From: Aminipila luticellarii
GTDB taxonomy: Bacteria > Bacillota > Clostridia > Peptostreptococcales > Anaerovoracaceae
Length of the DNA: 64,000 bases
Reading direction: 5' to 3'
Assembly: GCF_004103735.1 (NCBI RefSeq)
Contig: NZ_CP035281.1
Span: 186,001-250,000 of the forward strand
Part shown: in pieces, positions 45,261 to 53,918 of the stretch
How positions within the stretch are numbered: position 1 is the stretch's first letter
Layout of the letters: each line of letters begins with the position of its first letter
Made by a program: the position numbers and the translations under genes
The notes under the pieces: model-generated
What the model was told of the DNA's origin: nothing
The model's input: the letters and a program-made list of their open reading frames with translations, nothing else
The model's database searches: none

Positions 45261-45904
45261 TTCGATTAGCGGTTTTTGATATGGACGGAACATTAGCAGA
45301 CACTTCTCCTGGTATTTTGAACTCTCATCGTTTCGCACATGCAATGATGGGACGTAAAGAGCCAACTGCTGATGACTTGAATGGAGTAATTGGGGGACCA
45401 CTTCTAGGAACTTATCAATCCCAATTCCGGTTTCCAGAAAAAGAGGCTAGAAGGGCAGTGGAATTTTACCGACACCATTATGCAGAAAAAGGTATCTATG
45501 AGGCTGAACTTTATCCAGGAATTAAAGAGCTTTTGATTAAGTTGAAGCAAGATGGATTGTTTTTGGGTGTTGCTACTTTGAAATCCGAGAACTTTGCAAA
45601 GTTGATGCTTCAAAACATGGAGATATATTCCTATTTCGATATAGTATGTGGAATGGATGAAGCAGATACGCGAACTAAGTCGGGATTAATTCGGACATGC
45701 ATGGATACAATGGAAGTCTCTGTAAATGAAACAGTTTTAATTGGAGATAGTATCCATGACCTTAATGGTTCGGAGGAATGTGGTGTTTCTTTCATTGGCG
45801 TAACATATGGATTTGGATTTACGGGTTCTGAAACATCTACAAATATGATTTTTTGTAAGAATCCTTGTGAGATTTTAAACGCAATAAAAAAACTAAATCT
45901 ATAG
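45257..45904 (+). CDS. HAD phosphatase, phosphoglycolate-phosphatase-like
   Basis: A 215-residue HAD subfamily IA protein with FDMDGTLADTSPGI, GVATLKSENFAKLML and IGDSIHDLNGSEECG, i.e. all four motifs. It is coupled to the aldolase by an ATGA overlap. By analogy with KdsC or NeuNAc-9-phosphate phosphatase, it could remove phosphate from the keto-sugar-acid product before CMP activation. It ends the second glycan block; no clear terminator follows. Confidence 0.82.
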   Translation: MIRLAVFDMDGTLADTSPGILNSHRFAHAMMGRKEPTADDLNGVIGGPLLGTYQSQFRFPEKEARRAVEFYRHHYAEKGIYEAELYPGIKELLIKLKQDGLFLGVATLKSENFAKLMLQNMEIYSYFDIVCGMDEADTRTKSGLIRTCMDTMEVSVNETVLIGDSIHDLNGSEECGVSFIGVTYGFGFTGSETSTNMIFCKNPCEILNAIKKLNL

Positions 45905-46140
45905 TGAGGTAGCATTAAGTTCTTGTAGTTGTTTAGAGAATATGATATGGAGTAAACTGGAGGACATATGTCAAGCAGCCTTTGAAAACCCAAATCCTTA
46001 TTTAAACAGAAGAGCTTTACAAATGGCAGCAAGTTGAAAAGAGGGGCCGCTCTTTGGGTAGGCATGCAGTACAGATAAAAGCAAGGATAACCTGCAGCGT
46101 TGGCATACGAATAAAAGCAAATGGGAAAAAGGGGGAGAAT
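45905..46140 (+). other. Gene-free stretch with a short unsupported frame
   Basis: Only a 31-codon frame (about 45941-46036, containing FENPNPYLNRRALQM) without ribosome site was seen; it may be a gene remnant. No promoter stands out. The stretch separates the A+T-rich glycan block from the next gene. Confidence 0.25.
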
Positions 46141-47481
46141 ATGAGAAGGAGAGAAATCGGAAAATTATTTATTTTGGTGTTGATCAGTATAACCTTTCTC
46201 ACTTCCACCAGTGTGGGTGCCAACGGCGGCAAACCGATCTTATCAGAAGAGGAAGGTGTGCAGCTGTCAGCCTTGCTTGGGGACCTAAATGAAGATGCTC
46301 CGGAGCAGGTTCGAAATGATGTGGGCACATTATTACACCAGGCGGATAGTTTAATGAAGGAACGTGAAGCCCAGGCGAACTACGAAATGCCGGAGGAAGA
46401 AACGGAAATCTGGAGGAATATCACAAAGCTGCTGGATGAAGAAACCATCCGGCAGTTTGGAGAAGACAACTATCAGGAGGACAAGCCTGATCCAAACTTA
46501 GATTATGGCAAACAAACCATGTCCAATCTCAAGAAAACACTTTCCGGAAGAGATTGGAACAAGCTGAACAGTCTCCGAGAAGAATACTTCAAATCCGTGG
46601 AGAATGAGGATGAAGAGTATGATGTAGATATAAACAAGGAGATTAAAAGTATAATAGGCAAGTATAAGAGGCTGGATGCAGATGCAGTGGCCTTGAATCT
46701 GCTGGATGATAAGAATCAGAAAAATATTGGAATGTTTACCATTACATCGGATTTCAGGGCTGTTTATCAGGATGGATCGAAGAATGGTCTGAATTCTCTT
46801 TCTTGGAAAGAACGTAAAAAACTTCAAGAAAGCTGGGAAGCGGTTACAGATATTATACCGAAAGACCTGTTTGTCCACTTCAAATATTTTAAGGTCGGAG
46901 GCGATGGAGAACTGGGTACATATGCATATGTCATACCTGTAGACGATCAAGGGAAAGTCTGGTGTATGACGGTGGATCCTGCCGACATAAAAGATGATGG
47001 ACTATTTCCATATACAGTGGTTCACGAAATGTGCCATTACTTGACGTTAAATGAGAAACAAGTGGACTATTACAGCGATAATGTAACGGCTTATCCAGCA
47101 GACAGATACAGTGACTGGGAATGCGTAGCAAAAGAAAATTCATATCTGCAGAGCTTTTATGAAAAGTTTTGGAAGAGCATGATAAACGATTGGGCTACCA
47201 ATCCAGATAATCCATATTTCTATGATCGTCACAAGTCGGAGTTCGTAACCGGATATGCGTCTACAGAATGTGCGGAAGATTTGGCGGAGAGTTTTTGCGC
47301 TTATGTGTTCTTAAAATCAGCAGCCACACCTGCTATGCAGGCTAAATTTGATTTCTTTGACGGATATCCTGAGTTGAAAAAGCTGAAAAAAGAAATTTTG
47401 GTAAAAGTAAAGGAAAATAATATTTATGTAAATCCAGAGATTGAACCAGAGGACGGAGAAATCTTTGGAGATGCGGCATGA
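46141..47481 (+). CDS. Secreted putative zinc metallopeptidase
   Basis: A 446-residue exported protein, signal peptide about 1-27. The middle is charged and helical; the C-terminal half holds VVHEMCHYLT, an HExxH zinc motif, and about 70-85 residues later CAEDLAESFCAY, where a Glu could be the third ligand as in gluzincins. No family name is evident. The start at 46141 follows GGGGGAG and gives a clean signal peptide; the longer frame does not. It could trim or mature surface proteins, but no target is apparent. Confidence 0.75.
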   Translation: MRRREIGKLFILVLISITFLTSTSVGANGGKPILSEEEGVQLSALLGDLNEDAPEQVRNDVGTLLHQADSLMKEREAQANYEMPEEETEIWRNITKLLDEETIRQFGEDNYQEDKPDPNLDYGKQTMSNLKKTLSGRDWNKLNSLREEYFKSVENEDEEYDVDINKEIKSIIGKYKRLDADAVALNLLDDKNQKNIGMFTITSDFRAVYQDGSKNGLNSLSWKERKKLQESWEAVTDIIPKDLFVHFKYFKVGGDGELGTYAYVIPVDDQGKVWCMTVDPADIKDDGLFPYTVVHEMCHYLTLNEKQVDYYSDNVTAYPADRYSDWECVAKENSYLQSFYEKFWKSMINDWATNPDNPYFYDRHKSEFVTGYASTECAEDLAESFCAYVFLKSAATPAMQAKFDFFDGYPELKKLKKEILVKVKENNIYVNPEIEPEDGEIFGDAA

Positions 47482-47551
47482 TGTGAAGGCTTGCAGGGGA
47501 ATTAAAAAAATGAGCTAAATGGATTAAAATATAAAAGGTTCAGGAGGTTAC

Positions 47552-47827
47552 ATGGGAATTAATTTTAGAAAGAGCAAAGCATTATCGAAAAATGTACGGA
47601 TTACAGTCAGTAAAAATGGGCCGAGCCTAAGTATTGGTAAAAAGGGTGCTAGAATATCTGTCAACAAGGATGGAGTGCGGGGGAGTGTCGGCATTCCGGG
47701 AAGCGGATTGTCCTATTCCAAGCAGAAGAGCTTTCCCAAAGGAAGTAAGATTAAGAAGGCGGCAGGTATTTTGGCAGGTGCGGTGATGGTCGTGATCATT
47801 GCATATGTTTTTGTAGGTGGAAATTAA
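47552..47827 (+). CDS. DUF4236 family protein
   Basis: A 91-residue protein. The first 55 residues match DUF4236 (FRKSKALSKNVRITVSKNGP and GSVGIPGSGLSYS), a small beta domain of unknown role, followed by one membrane segment (about 70-88). AGGAGG precedes the ATG. Such proteins are common in Firmicutes and phages; no function is claimed. Confidence 0.8.
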   Translation: MGINFRKSKALSKNVRITVSKNGPSLSIGKKGARISVNKDGVRGSVGIPGSGLSYSKQKSFPKGSKIKKAAGILAGAVMVVIIAYVFVGGN

Positions 47828-47981
47828 TGAGAAGTTTGCATAAATTGTGATGCCTTACTTCGAGACTTTATAAGGGTTTAGTTATCATGAAAAGGATATC
47901 TCAGAATAATTTTAAGCAAAATTTACAGCAAATAAGGGGAAATAGGGATAGAAAATAGTTTTAAAAAGCTATTGCCACAAT

Positions 47982-48007
47982 AAAATAGAGCCTAAAGGCT
48001 CTATTTT
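47982..48007. terminator. Bidirectional terminator
   Basis: Perfect AAAATAGAGCC (47982-47992) / GGCTCTATTTT (47997-48007) with a four-base loop and T-runs on both strands, between the DUF4236 gene and the convergent nucleoid-protein gene. Confidence 0.85.
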
Positions 48008-48012
48008 CGTTT

Positions 48013-49107
48013 CTAACGAATGTTCACGGATTTAATTAAGATGGACATGGTCCCGTCCTCATTCATGATGAATTCGATATTTTTCTGGTTTTCCAGATAG
48101 TTGACGGGCAGGCTGATTTCGATTCCGGTATCTGTTGTTATTTTCTGCTTTCTGGCAACTGTTTTCTCGATTTCTGAGGTGACTTCAAAGGCTCGCCCCG
48201 AAATGCCCTTCTGCGCGACTTCCTCTTTGTATCGTTGCTGGGCGGAAAAGTTCCCGTCGAAAACGGCGTTGGTTATTCGGTCTATTTCCACGATGCTGCT
48301 CTCATCTACGCAAGTTTTCAGTTCTGTTTTGAGCTGGGAAACTTTCAACGGATCTTCGCCGTAATATTCTTTTATCACTTTTTCAGCGGCCTTTTCTACA
48401 ATTTTAACTTTCGTTTTGGGGGAAAGGTCTGTGGTGACGTGCAGAATTCGGTTGGAGAGATAAAATTCTTTCGCTCCATTTATTTCATATTTCTTTTCTT
48501 TAATCAGTACGCTGAAATCATCCAGACGAATAAATGCAAATTCATCTAATTTTTGATTTTCATTGGCAATGGTAGCATTCTGCTGAATGATGCCGGTTTC
48601 TTTTTCGTTGTCTATCATGGCAAAGTGATGTATGTAGGATTGCTTGTAGTTAAATTTCAGCACACCGAAATAGATGCCGTTATCATATTGAAAGTGGCAC
48701 ATCAGTAAATCTGCCGCGGGAATATCCGGATTTGCAACAGCAAGGTCAAATATCTTTTGCGCTAGTTGCTGGGAGACGGTGATAAAGTTGGCTGGCTCTA
48801 AGTTACTGATAGCGGATTTCAGTCCTTCTGTATCAAATTCACCAGCAGTCGATCCGGTTTCGGTTTCTGCCAGTCCAGCTTCTGTCGATTCTGGTTCCGA
48901 TATAGGAAGAGGCTCTTCATTGTGGGATCTTCTGCCTTTAAATCCTCCTTTTTTAATATCCCCGTCCTCCATGGCTCTCAGGATATGCATTTTGAGAAAT
49001 TCGTCTGCCTGCGGAGAGAAAGACATCAACCGATCTGCAAGAACCGGGGCTTCAATACTTGTATCTAATATGTGTAAAATTGCTTTATCTATAATAATGT
49101 CGTTCAT
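48013..49107 (-). CDS. Nucleoid-associated protein, NdpA/YejK family
   Basis: A 364-residue protein that fits the 37-kDa nucleoid-associated family: the IIIDKAILHILD start, FSPQADEFLKMHI, and the central KQSYIHHF segment. Between about 60 and 95 there is a Glu/Ser/Gly-rich insert that looks like a flexible linker. It probably binds DNA; its cellular role is poorly known. AGGAGG lies upstream. It is a lone housekeeping-type gene between surface genes. Confidence 0.8.
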   Translation of the reverse strand: MNDIIIDKAILHILDTSIEAPVLADRLMSFSPQADEFLKMHILRAMEDGDIKKGGFKGRRSHNEEPLPISEPESTEAGLAETETGSTAGEFDTEGLKSAISNLEPANFITVSQQLAQKIFDLAVANPDIPAADLLMCHFQYDNGIYFGVLKFNYKQSYIHHFAMIDNEKETGIIQQNATIANENQKLDEFAFIRLDDFSVLIKEKKYEINGAKEFYLSNRILHVTTDLSPKTKVKIVEKAAEKVIKEYYGEDPLKVSQLKTELKTCVDESSIVEIDRITNAVFDGNFSAQQRYKEEVAQKGISGRAFEVTSEIEKTVARKQKITTDTGIEISLPVNYLENQKNIEFIMNEDGTMSILIKSVNIR

Positions 49108-49217
49108 ATAATTTATTTCCTCCTAAAAGAACCGCAGGCGGATACCCACGGTTCTTTATTCATTATTCAAATCTATTCATCGGATTATCAAAGGGAGCAT
49201 AACCTCTGTGGAATTTC

Positions 49218-52200
49218 TTATTTTTTCAGTGTCACTTTCCCCATCTGAGCTCCTGTCGGGAAGTTTATTTGAATTTTCTCGGTGCTGGCAGGCACAGCTT
49301 CCACGTTCTTCGCCTTATCTTCTGCTGTTGCACCCTTTAAATTCACTTTGACAAAAGCACCTTCCCCGTCATATTGAACGGCTGCCGGCTGTCCGTCTAC
49401 AAATGCAGTAAGATTTCTTGGAGCAGCAGAACCGTCTAGTCCGGTCATACCGGCCAGCCTTACGGTGTATTCACCGCCCTTTACGCAATAAGCCTGTAGC
49501 TCCATGGAAGTACCTGCAGCGGCTGTCATACTTCCGTCAAAACCACTGCCGAGAGGCGCTTTCTTTCCTTTGGCTGAGGAAGCTTCGCCTGTTGCAGTCT
49601 GCCCCCATACGGTGCTGCCGGATAAAACCGAAATGTTGTCCGGTATCTGATCGTTATTGGCGTCCACCGAATAAGCAGAGTCGAAGAGGGTCTTTGAAAA
49701 TACGTCGATGGCCTGCATCAAGTCCTTATTACCCAGAGGTTCTATGCCTAGAAGCTTGCCGATAAACGTGATATTTCTAGCATCCAGAGTGGCATCGTCC
49801 AGATAAGCGGCATTCCTTTTTTGCAGGTCTTTATAATATCCGATCAGACCTTCGATATAATATTCCTTGTCCTTAAATAAGTGCAGAATGACCGGCACAG
49901 GATCTTCCCGATTCATATCGATGGCTTCATCAAAGACATGGAACAATTGGTTCCACATAGCTGGATTAGCCTTGCCTTCCTTCACGGCAATGGAAGCCGT
50001 TTGAAACAGCAGCTCATCCTGTCCCGTATTAAAATAATAAGGGAGAAGATAATTCAATATGGCGTCTGGGTTATTTGTCAATTCTTTGGCATATTTATTT
50101 GCCTGATCAAAGTTCTGCTGCAGACCGTACGTGCTGGCCGTAACGATATAGGTTACTTTGTAATCATCACTTTCAAATTTATCGATCTTGGTAAGACCGG
50201 CTATTTGATCCATGGTGCAGTTGCCGGTAGAAGCCTTGTAATGGGCGTATAAGTTCAGGCTCAGCAGGATGGTCATAACAAGCGTTACGGCAATGATGCC
50301 GGCTCTTGAAATCTTGTCACCGGTAAAAGCCGGTCTGCCGCCGGAAACAGCGGCCGCCTCTTGTGCACCGACTGTACCGCCCATAAGACCGGATGAACCG
50401 TCCAAATCGGCGGAAGCAGCTCTTTTAAAGCTTTCAGAATCCACTACGATCAGCAGAGCCATGATAGCAAAAGCGATTAAAAGGAACGGCCCTGCAGACC
50501 AGGTAAGGTCTGTGACAGCCTGTCCGAACATTTGAAAAATACAGGCAGCCATAACAGGAAGGGCAAACGCATTGCTGTTTTTGTATTCAGCAAGTCTGCT
50601 GGCCCTAAACATTTTTATAAGGGACATTACAGACAGAACGAGCATGGATATAAACAGGGCAAAGCCGATGATACCCAAATCGCAAAGTGCCTGAATGTAA
50701 TGATTGTGAACATATCTGGTCTCGTAGAAGAAGTTTTGTACGGAAGCGACCCCTTCTTCATAACCGCTTAAGCCATGGCCGATGATAGGGCTTTGCTTGA
50801 ACAGCTTTAAACCGTCTTCAAAGAACACCATACGCTGTACGGAGTTCTCATTGGCGCCAAGGTCCTGAATACGGTTGGCTATTATGGCAGGCAGAAGCTT
50901 ATAATCCAGCTTTACAGAACCGGTTTCTGTTCCTGCAGTTGCTCCATCACCGGGACCGTAGGTCACTTTTTCAATGGTGCTTCCTTCCGTGCCGCCTGTA
51001 AAATATAGTTTAACAATTTCCGAATCCTTCGGTACAGTAAATGCGGCGTCGCTCAAAGGGCCGTTAAAAAGCTCTGTAGAAGAGTGTACCTTAAGATCTG
51101 TATGATTCTGTGCAACGATTCTGACGGTAGGAACTGATCCGGAATCCGTTCCGCCGGAGTGAGCGGCCGCACTCAATTTGTATGATCCTGCTTCAAGATA
51201 GGAAGCACGCATGATGGTCTCATTTTGAGACAGGGTCAGAGGTCCGGTAATATTTAGAGCGGCCAGTGTGTAGCCGAGCAACAAAACAATCAGAACGATT
51301 CCTGTTATCATACCGGTTTTTGTATGAGAAGCCAAACGATCGGCGGCAGGCTGTCTGATAAAGTTATCCGCAGCCCAGAGCACTGCCGAGGAAAGCACCA
51401 GTGCAAGCAAAGGAATCCACGGGGAGGTTCCCAGACTGATCAGTGAAACGCCGGTGAAAATCAGCGTAATCACAGCAGTTTCTGCCATCAATATGAACAG
51501 GGAAAGCCGTTCCCCCTTTTGGCTTGCGGCAATCATCAGGATGCAGGCAAGGAAGAACATGAACAGGGAACCCATACTGAACAGCAAGATGTAGGATAAG
51601 GCATTAACAGCCAGAAGGACTAACGCTCCGGTCTTTTCCTTTTTCGATTCACTGTGGATAACAAGTGCCAGAGAAAGAAGAACGCCAAGAACCATGAATC
51701 CTGCAAAGGTGTTGGCATTACCAAAGATACCGGTAATACGAATTCCATTTTCAAAAACACCCCAGTATTCCAGGCTGTTTGTGAACAGACCCATGAACGC
51801 CTTAAAAGCAGAGGCTAATGGGCCGTTTGAAGCCGCATCGATAGAGAGGATTCCGAAGAAAGCGGTTACAGCAGAGAGAATGAACCAAATGGTCTTGACC
51901 CCCTTTTTTGTCGGTGAGGTAAGGGCAAGCACCGCTAAAAAGACTGCGGCAGCCCCTACTAATTTGGTAAATTCAAATAAAGCTGCTTTAGGAACGTCTG
52001 CATAAAAGATCGAAACGCCATTCCAGATGACATACCCTATGACAACTATAAATAAAGGAGCCGTGTAGGCTTTAAAAGTATTTTTAAACCTTGGCATAAT
52101 CGTTAAAACGAGGATGGCGATCAATCCGATCCATGCAGCCCACTTTTGGGTCATCAGGTCAAAGGACCCCATCATTGCAGTGGCCAGCGCCAGAAGCACC

Positions 52201-52238
52201 GCGAGCACTGCAGGCAGATACGTTAATTTCTTAGTCAT
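49218..52238 (-). CDS. O-antigen-ligase-fold protein with large C-terminal domains
   Basis: A 1006-residue protein. Residues 1-about 610: about 12 membrane segments and a Wzy_C core (SPIIGHGLSGYEEGV and VHNHYIQALCDLGIIG, with the His motif). About 640-665: another membrane segment. About 680-830: helical, TPR-like repeats (FDQANKYAKELT, then LLPYYFNTGQDELLF). About 850-1006: a beta-rich outer domain. WsaB/WsfB-type S-layer oligosaccharyltransferases have a ligase core plus C-terminal repeats, so this is the best candidate for glycan transfer to protein. It follows the initiating transferase by 29 bases on the same strand. Confidence 0.83.
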   Translation of the reverse strand: MTKKLTYLPAVLAVLLALATAMMGSFDLMTQKWAAWIGLIAILVLTIMPRFKNTFKAYTAPLFIVVIGYVIWNGVSIFYADVPKAALFEFTKLVGAAAVFLAVLALTSPTKKGVKTIWFILSAVTAFFGILSIDAASNGPLASAFKAFMGLFTNSLEYWGVFENGIRITGIFGNANTFAGFMVLGVLLSLALVIHSESKKEKTGALVLLAVNALSYILLFSMGSLFMFFLACILMIAASQKGERLSLFILMAETAVITLIFTGVSLISLGTSPWIPLLALVLSSAVLWAADNFIRQPAADRLASHTKTGMITGIVLIVLLLGYTLAALNITGPLTLSQNETIMRASYLEAGSYKLSAAAHSGGTDSGSVPTVRIVAQNHTDLKVHSSTELFNGPLSDAAFTVPKDSEIVKLYFTGGTEGSTIEKVTYGPGDGATAGTETGSVKLDYKLLPAIIANRIQDLGANENSVQRMVFFEDGLKLFKQSPIIGHGLSGYEEGVASVQNFFYETRYVHNHYIQALCDLGIIGFALFISMLVLSVMSLIKMFRASRLAEYKNSNAFALPVMAACIFQMFGQAVTDLTWSAGPFLLIAFAIMALLIVVDSESFKRAASADLDGSSGLMGGTVGAQEAAAVSGGRPAFTGDKISRAGIIAVTLVMTILLSLNLYAHYKASTGNCTMDQIAGLTKIDKFESDDYKVTYIVTASTYGLQQNFDQANKYAKELTNNPDAILNYLLPYYFNTGQDELLFQTASIAVKEGKANPAMWNQLFHVFDEAIDMNREDPVPVILHLFKDKEYYIEGLIGYYKDLQKRNAAYLDDATLDARNITFIGKLLGIEPLGNKDLMQAIDVFSKTLFDSAYSVDANNDQIPDNISVLSGSTVWGQTATGEASSAKGKKAPLGSGFDGSMTAAAGTSMELQAYCVKGGEYTVRLAGMTGLDGSAAPRNLTAFVDGQPAAVQYDGEGAFVKVNLKGATAEDKAKNVEAVPASTEKIQINFPTGAQMGKVTLKK

Positions 52239-52267
52239 ATTGTTTTTTCCTCCGTATTTTTATTAAT

Positions 52268-53647
52268 CTATAATTTTTCCCCATTGACTACCCCTTTGAA
52301 CAGCGTCAGGAATAGTATGCGTATATCAAAAAGAATGTTCCAGTTTTCTATGTAATAAATATCGTACTGAATCCGTTTTTCTATGGACGTATCCCCTCGC
52401 AGTCCGTTGATCTGTGCCCAGCCGGTAATGCCCGGACGAACTTGATGCTTGACCATATATAAAGGAATCTTTTCTTTGAACTGTTCTACAAAAAAAGGTA
52501 GTTCAGGCCTTGGACCTACCAGACTCATGTCTCCTTTCAGTACATTGAAGAACTGCGGCAGTTCATCGATGGAACATTTCCGTATAAAGGAGCCGAACTT
52601 GGTTTTTCTGGGATCATCCAAAGTCGTCCAACCCGTCCGTTCTATTGGATTTACCCGCATAGAGCGAAATTTATACATGGTGAACGGTTTTTTGTTCAGG
52701 CCGATGCGTTCCTGTTTAAAAATCACAGGCCCCGGCGAGGACAGCTTAATGCCGATAGACGCTGCCAGCATCACCGGGGACGTAATTGCGATTAAAAGGA
52801 TGGAACCCAAGATATCCATCGATCTTTTCGCCAGAGCATTGAGCAGGTTGTCCAAGGGAATGCGCCTCATATTGATCAGGGGGATTCCATCAATTTCGTC
52901 CATGTACGGCTTGGCAGGCATGTATTTGGAATAAAAGGGAATCACGCACAGCTTGGTTCCGGATTTTTCGCATCCGCTGATGATGTCAGGAAGCAGGTGA
53001 AATTCTTCCGCTTCCAATGCAACGACCACCTCATCCGGGTTGAACAAATCAATGGTTTCGTATACATTGCTGAAATCTCCTAAATATCGAAGCTCCTTGA
53101 ACCTCCTGCCGGCAGCTATATAGCCCATGATCGAAAAGCCCAGAGATTTATGTTTGGAAATCGTATGGAGATAATCTCTTGCCAGCGGACCATCGCCGAT
53201 CAGGATGATGTGCTTTATATTATATCCTTTTCTCCGGTAGTTCTTTAAAATGTCTCTCATGATATAACGCTTCAAGGTGGTGCCCAATATGTTCAGGACG
53301 AGGAAAATGATCAGAGTCCATCGGGACAGATCGATTTTCTTGAACACGAACAAACAGGTGAGCAGAATAATGATTCCCAGAAGGTTTCCTTTTATAATCA
53401 GCCCCAGTTCTTTGGAAAAGTCCTTTCGCCGAAAGGATTCGTACATTCCGAAGCCTGCATATATTAACAGGTATAGCGGAATCACCACAACGCCTAAGCT
53501 GATATATCCTTTTAAAGTGATATGCCCGGCTTCTCCCTGAAACACCAGAAAACGGACGGCATATGCTAACACCATGGACAGAAGAATAACCACTCCATCG
53601 GTAAATATGTTGAACTGATTTAATATCTTTTGATTTTCTTTAATCAT
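52268..53647 (-). CDS. Initiating polyprenyl sugar-phosphate transferase, WbaP/EpsE-like
   Basis: A 459-residue polyisoprenyl-phosphate hexose-1-phosphate transferase. N-terminal membrane segments (about 10-125), a nucleotide-binding-like middle (about 140-250), a further membrane segment, and the catalytic domain (FKQERIG, FTMYKFRSM, CSIDELPQFFNVLKGDMSLV, RPGITGWAQING). It loads a hexose phosphate on undecaprenyl phosphate. It is the second initiating enzyme in the window besides the small PglC-like one, so two lipid-linked glycans are likely made. A minus-strand promoter lies at 53707-53736. Confidence 0.88.
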   Translation of the reverse strand: MIKENQKILNQFNIFTDGVVILLSMVLAYAVRFLVFQGEAGHITLKGYISLGVVVIPLYLLIYAGFGMYESFRRKDFSKELGLIIKGNLLGIIILLTCLFVFKKIDLSRWTLIIFLVLNILGTTLKRYIMRDILKNYRRKGYNIKHIILIGDGPLARDYLHTISKHKSLGFSIMGYIAAGRRFKELRYLGDFSNVYETIDLFNPDEVVVALEAEEFHLLPDIISGCEKSGTKLCVIPFYSKYMPAKPYMDEIDGIPLINMRRIPLDNLLNALAKRSMDILGSILLIAITSPVMLAASIGIKLSSPGPVIFKQERIGLNKKPFTMYKFRSMRVNPIERTGWTTLDDPRKTKFGSFIRKCSIDELPQFFNVLKGDMSLVGPRPELPFFVEQFKEKIPLYMVKHQVRPGITGWAQINGLRGDTSIEKRIQYDIYYIENWNILFDIRILFLTLFKGVVNGEKL

Positions 53648-53706
53648 TCGTAAGTTCTCCCGTTTCTAATGGTATGAAAAGAATCATAAGCATAGATATT
53701 AATTAT

Positions 53707-53736
53707 ATCATATTAAAAGATGGATTGGGTACTCAA
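53707..53736 (-). promoter_or_regulatory. Candidate promoter of the initiating transferase/ligase pair
   Basis: On the minus strand TTGAGT (53731-53736), 18 bases, TATGAT (53707-53712), about 60 bases before the start at 53647. Confidence 0.4.
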
Positions 53737-53822
53737 ATAAGATATTATACGACAAAAATCTATCTGTTGAACGGGGAGGCAGATTGCAGCATAATTGTAA
53801 AACAGAATTTTAAAATTTTATT

Positions 53823-53850
53823 TTGATTTTTAACCATAAAATGGTATACT
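53823..53850 (+). promoter_or_regulatory. Candidate promoter of the stalk-domain protein gene
   Basis: TTGATT (53823-53828), 16 bases, TATACT (53845-53850). A small palindrome ACCAT-AAA-ATGGT lies in the spacer. The leader is about 60 bases. Confidence 0.45.
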
Positions 53851-53918
53851 ATATAATAATATAGTTTTTTACGTAGCACTTTTTACTAACGGGTAAGGTT
53901 CATTGGGGAGAACGAAGC

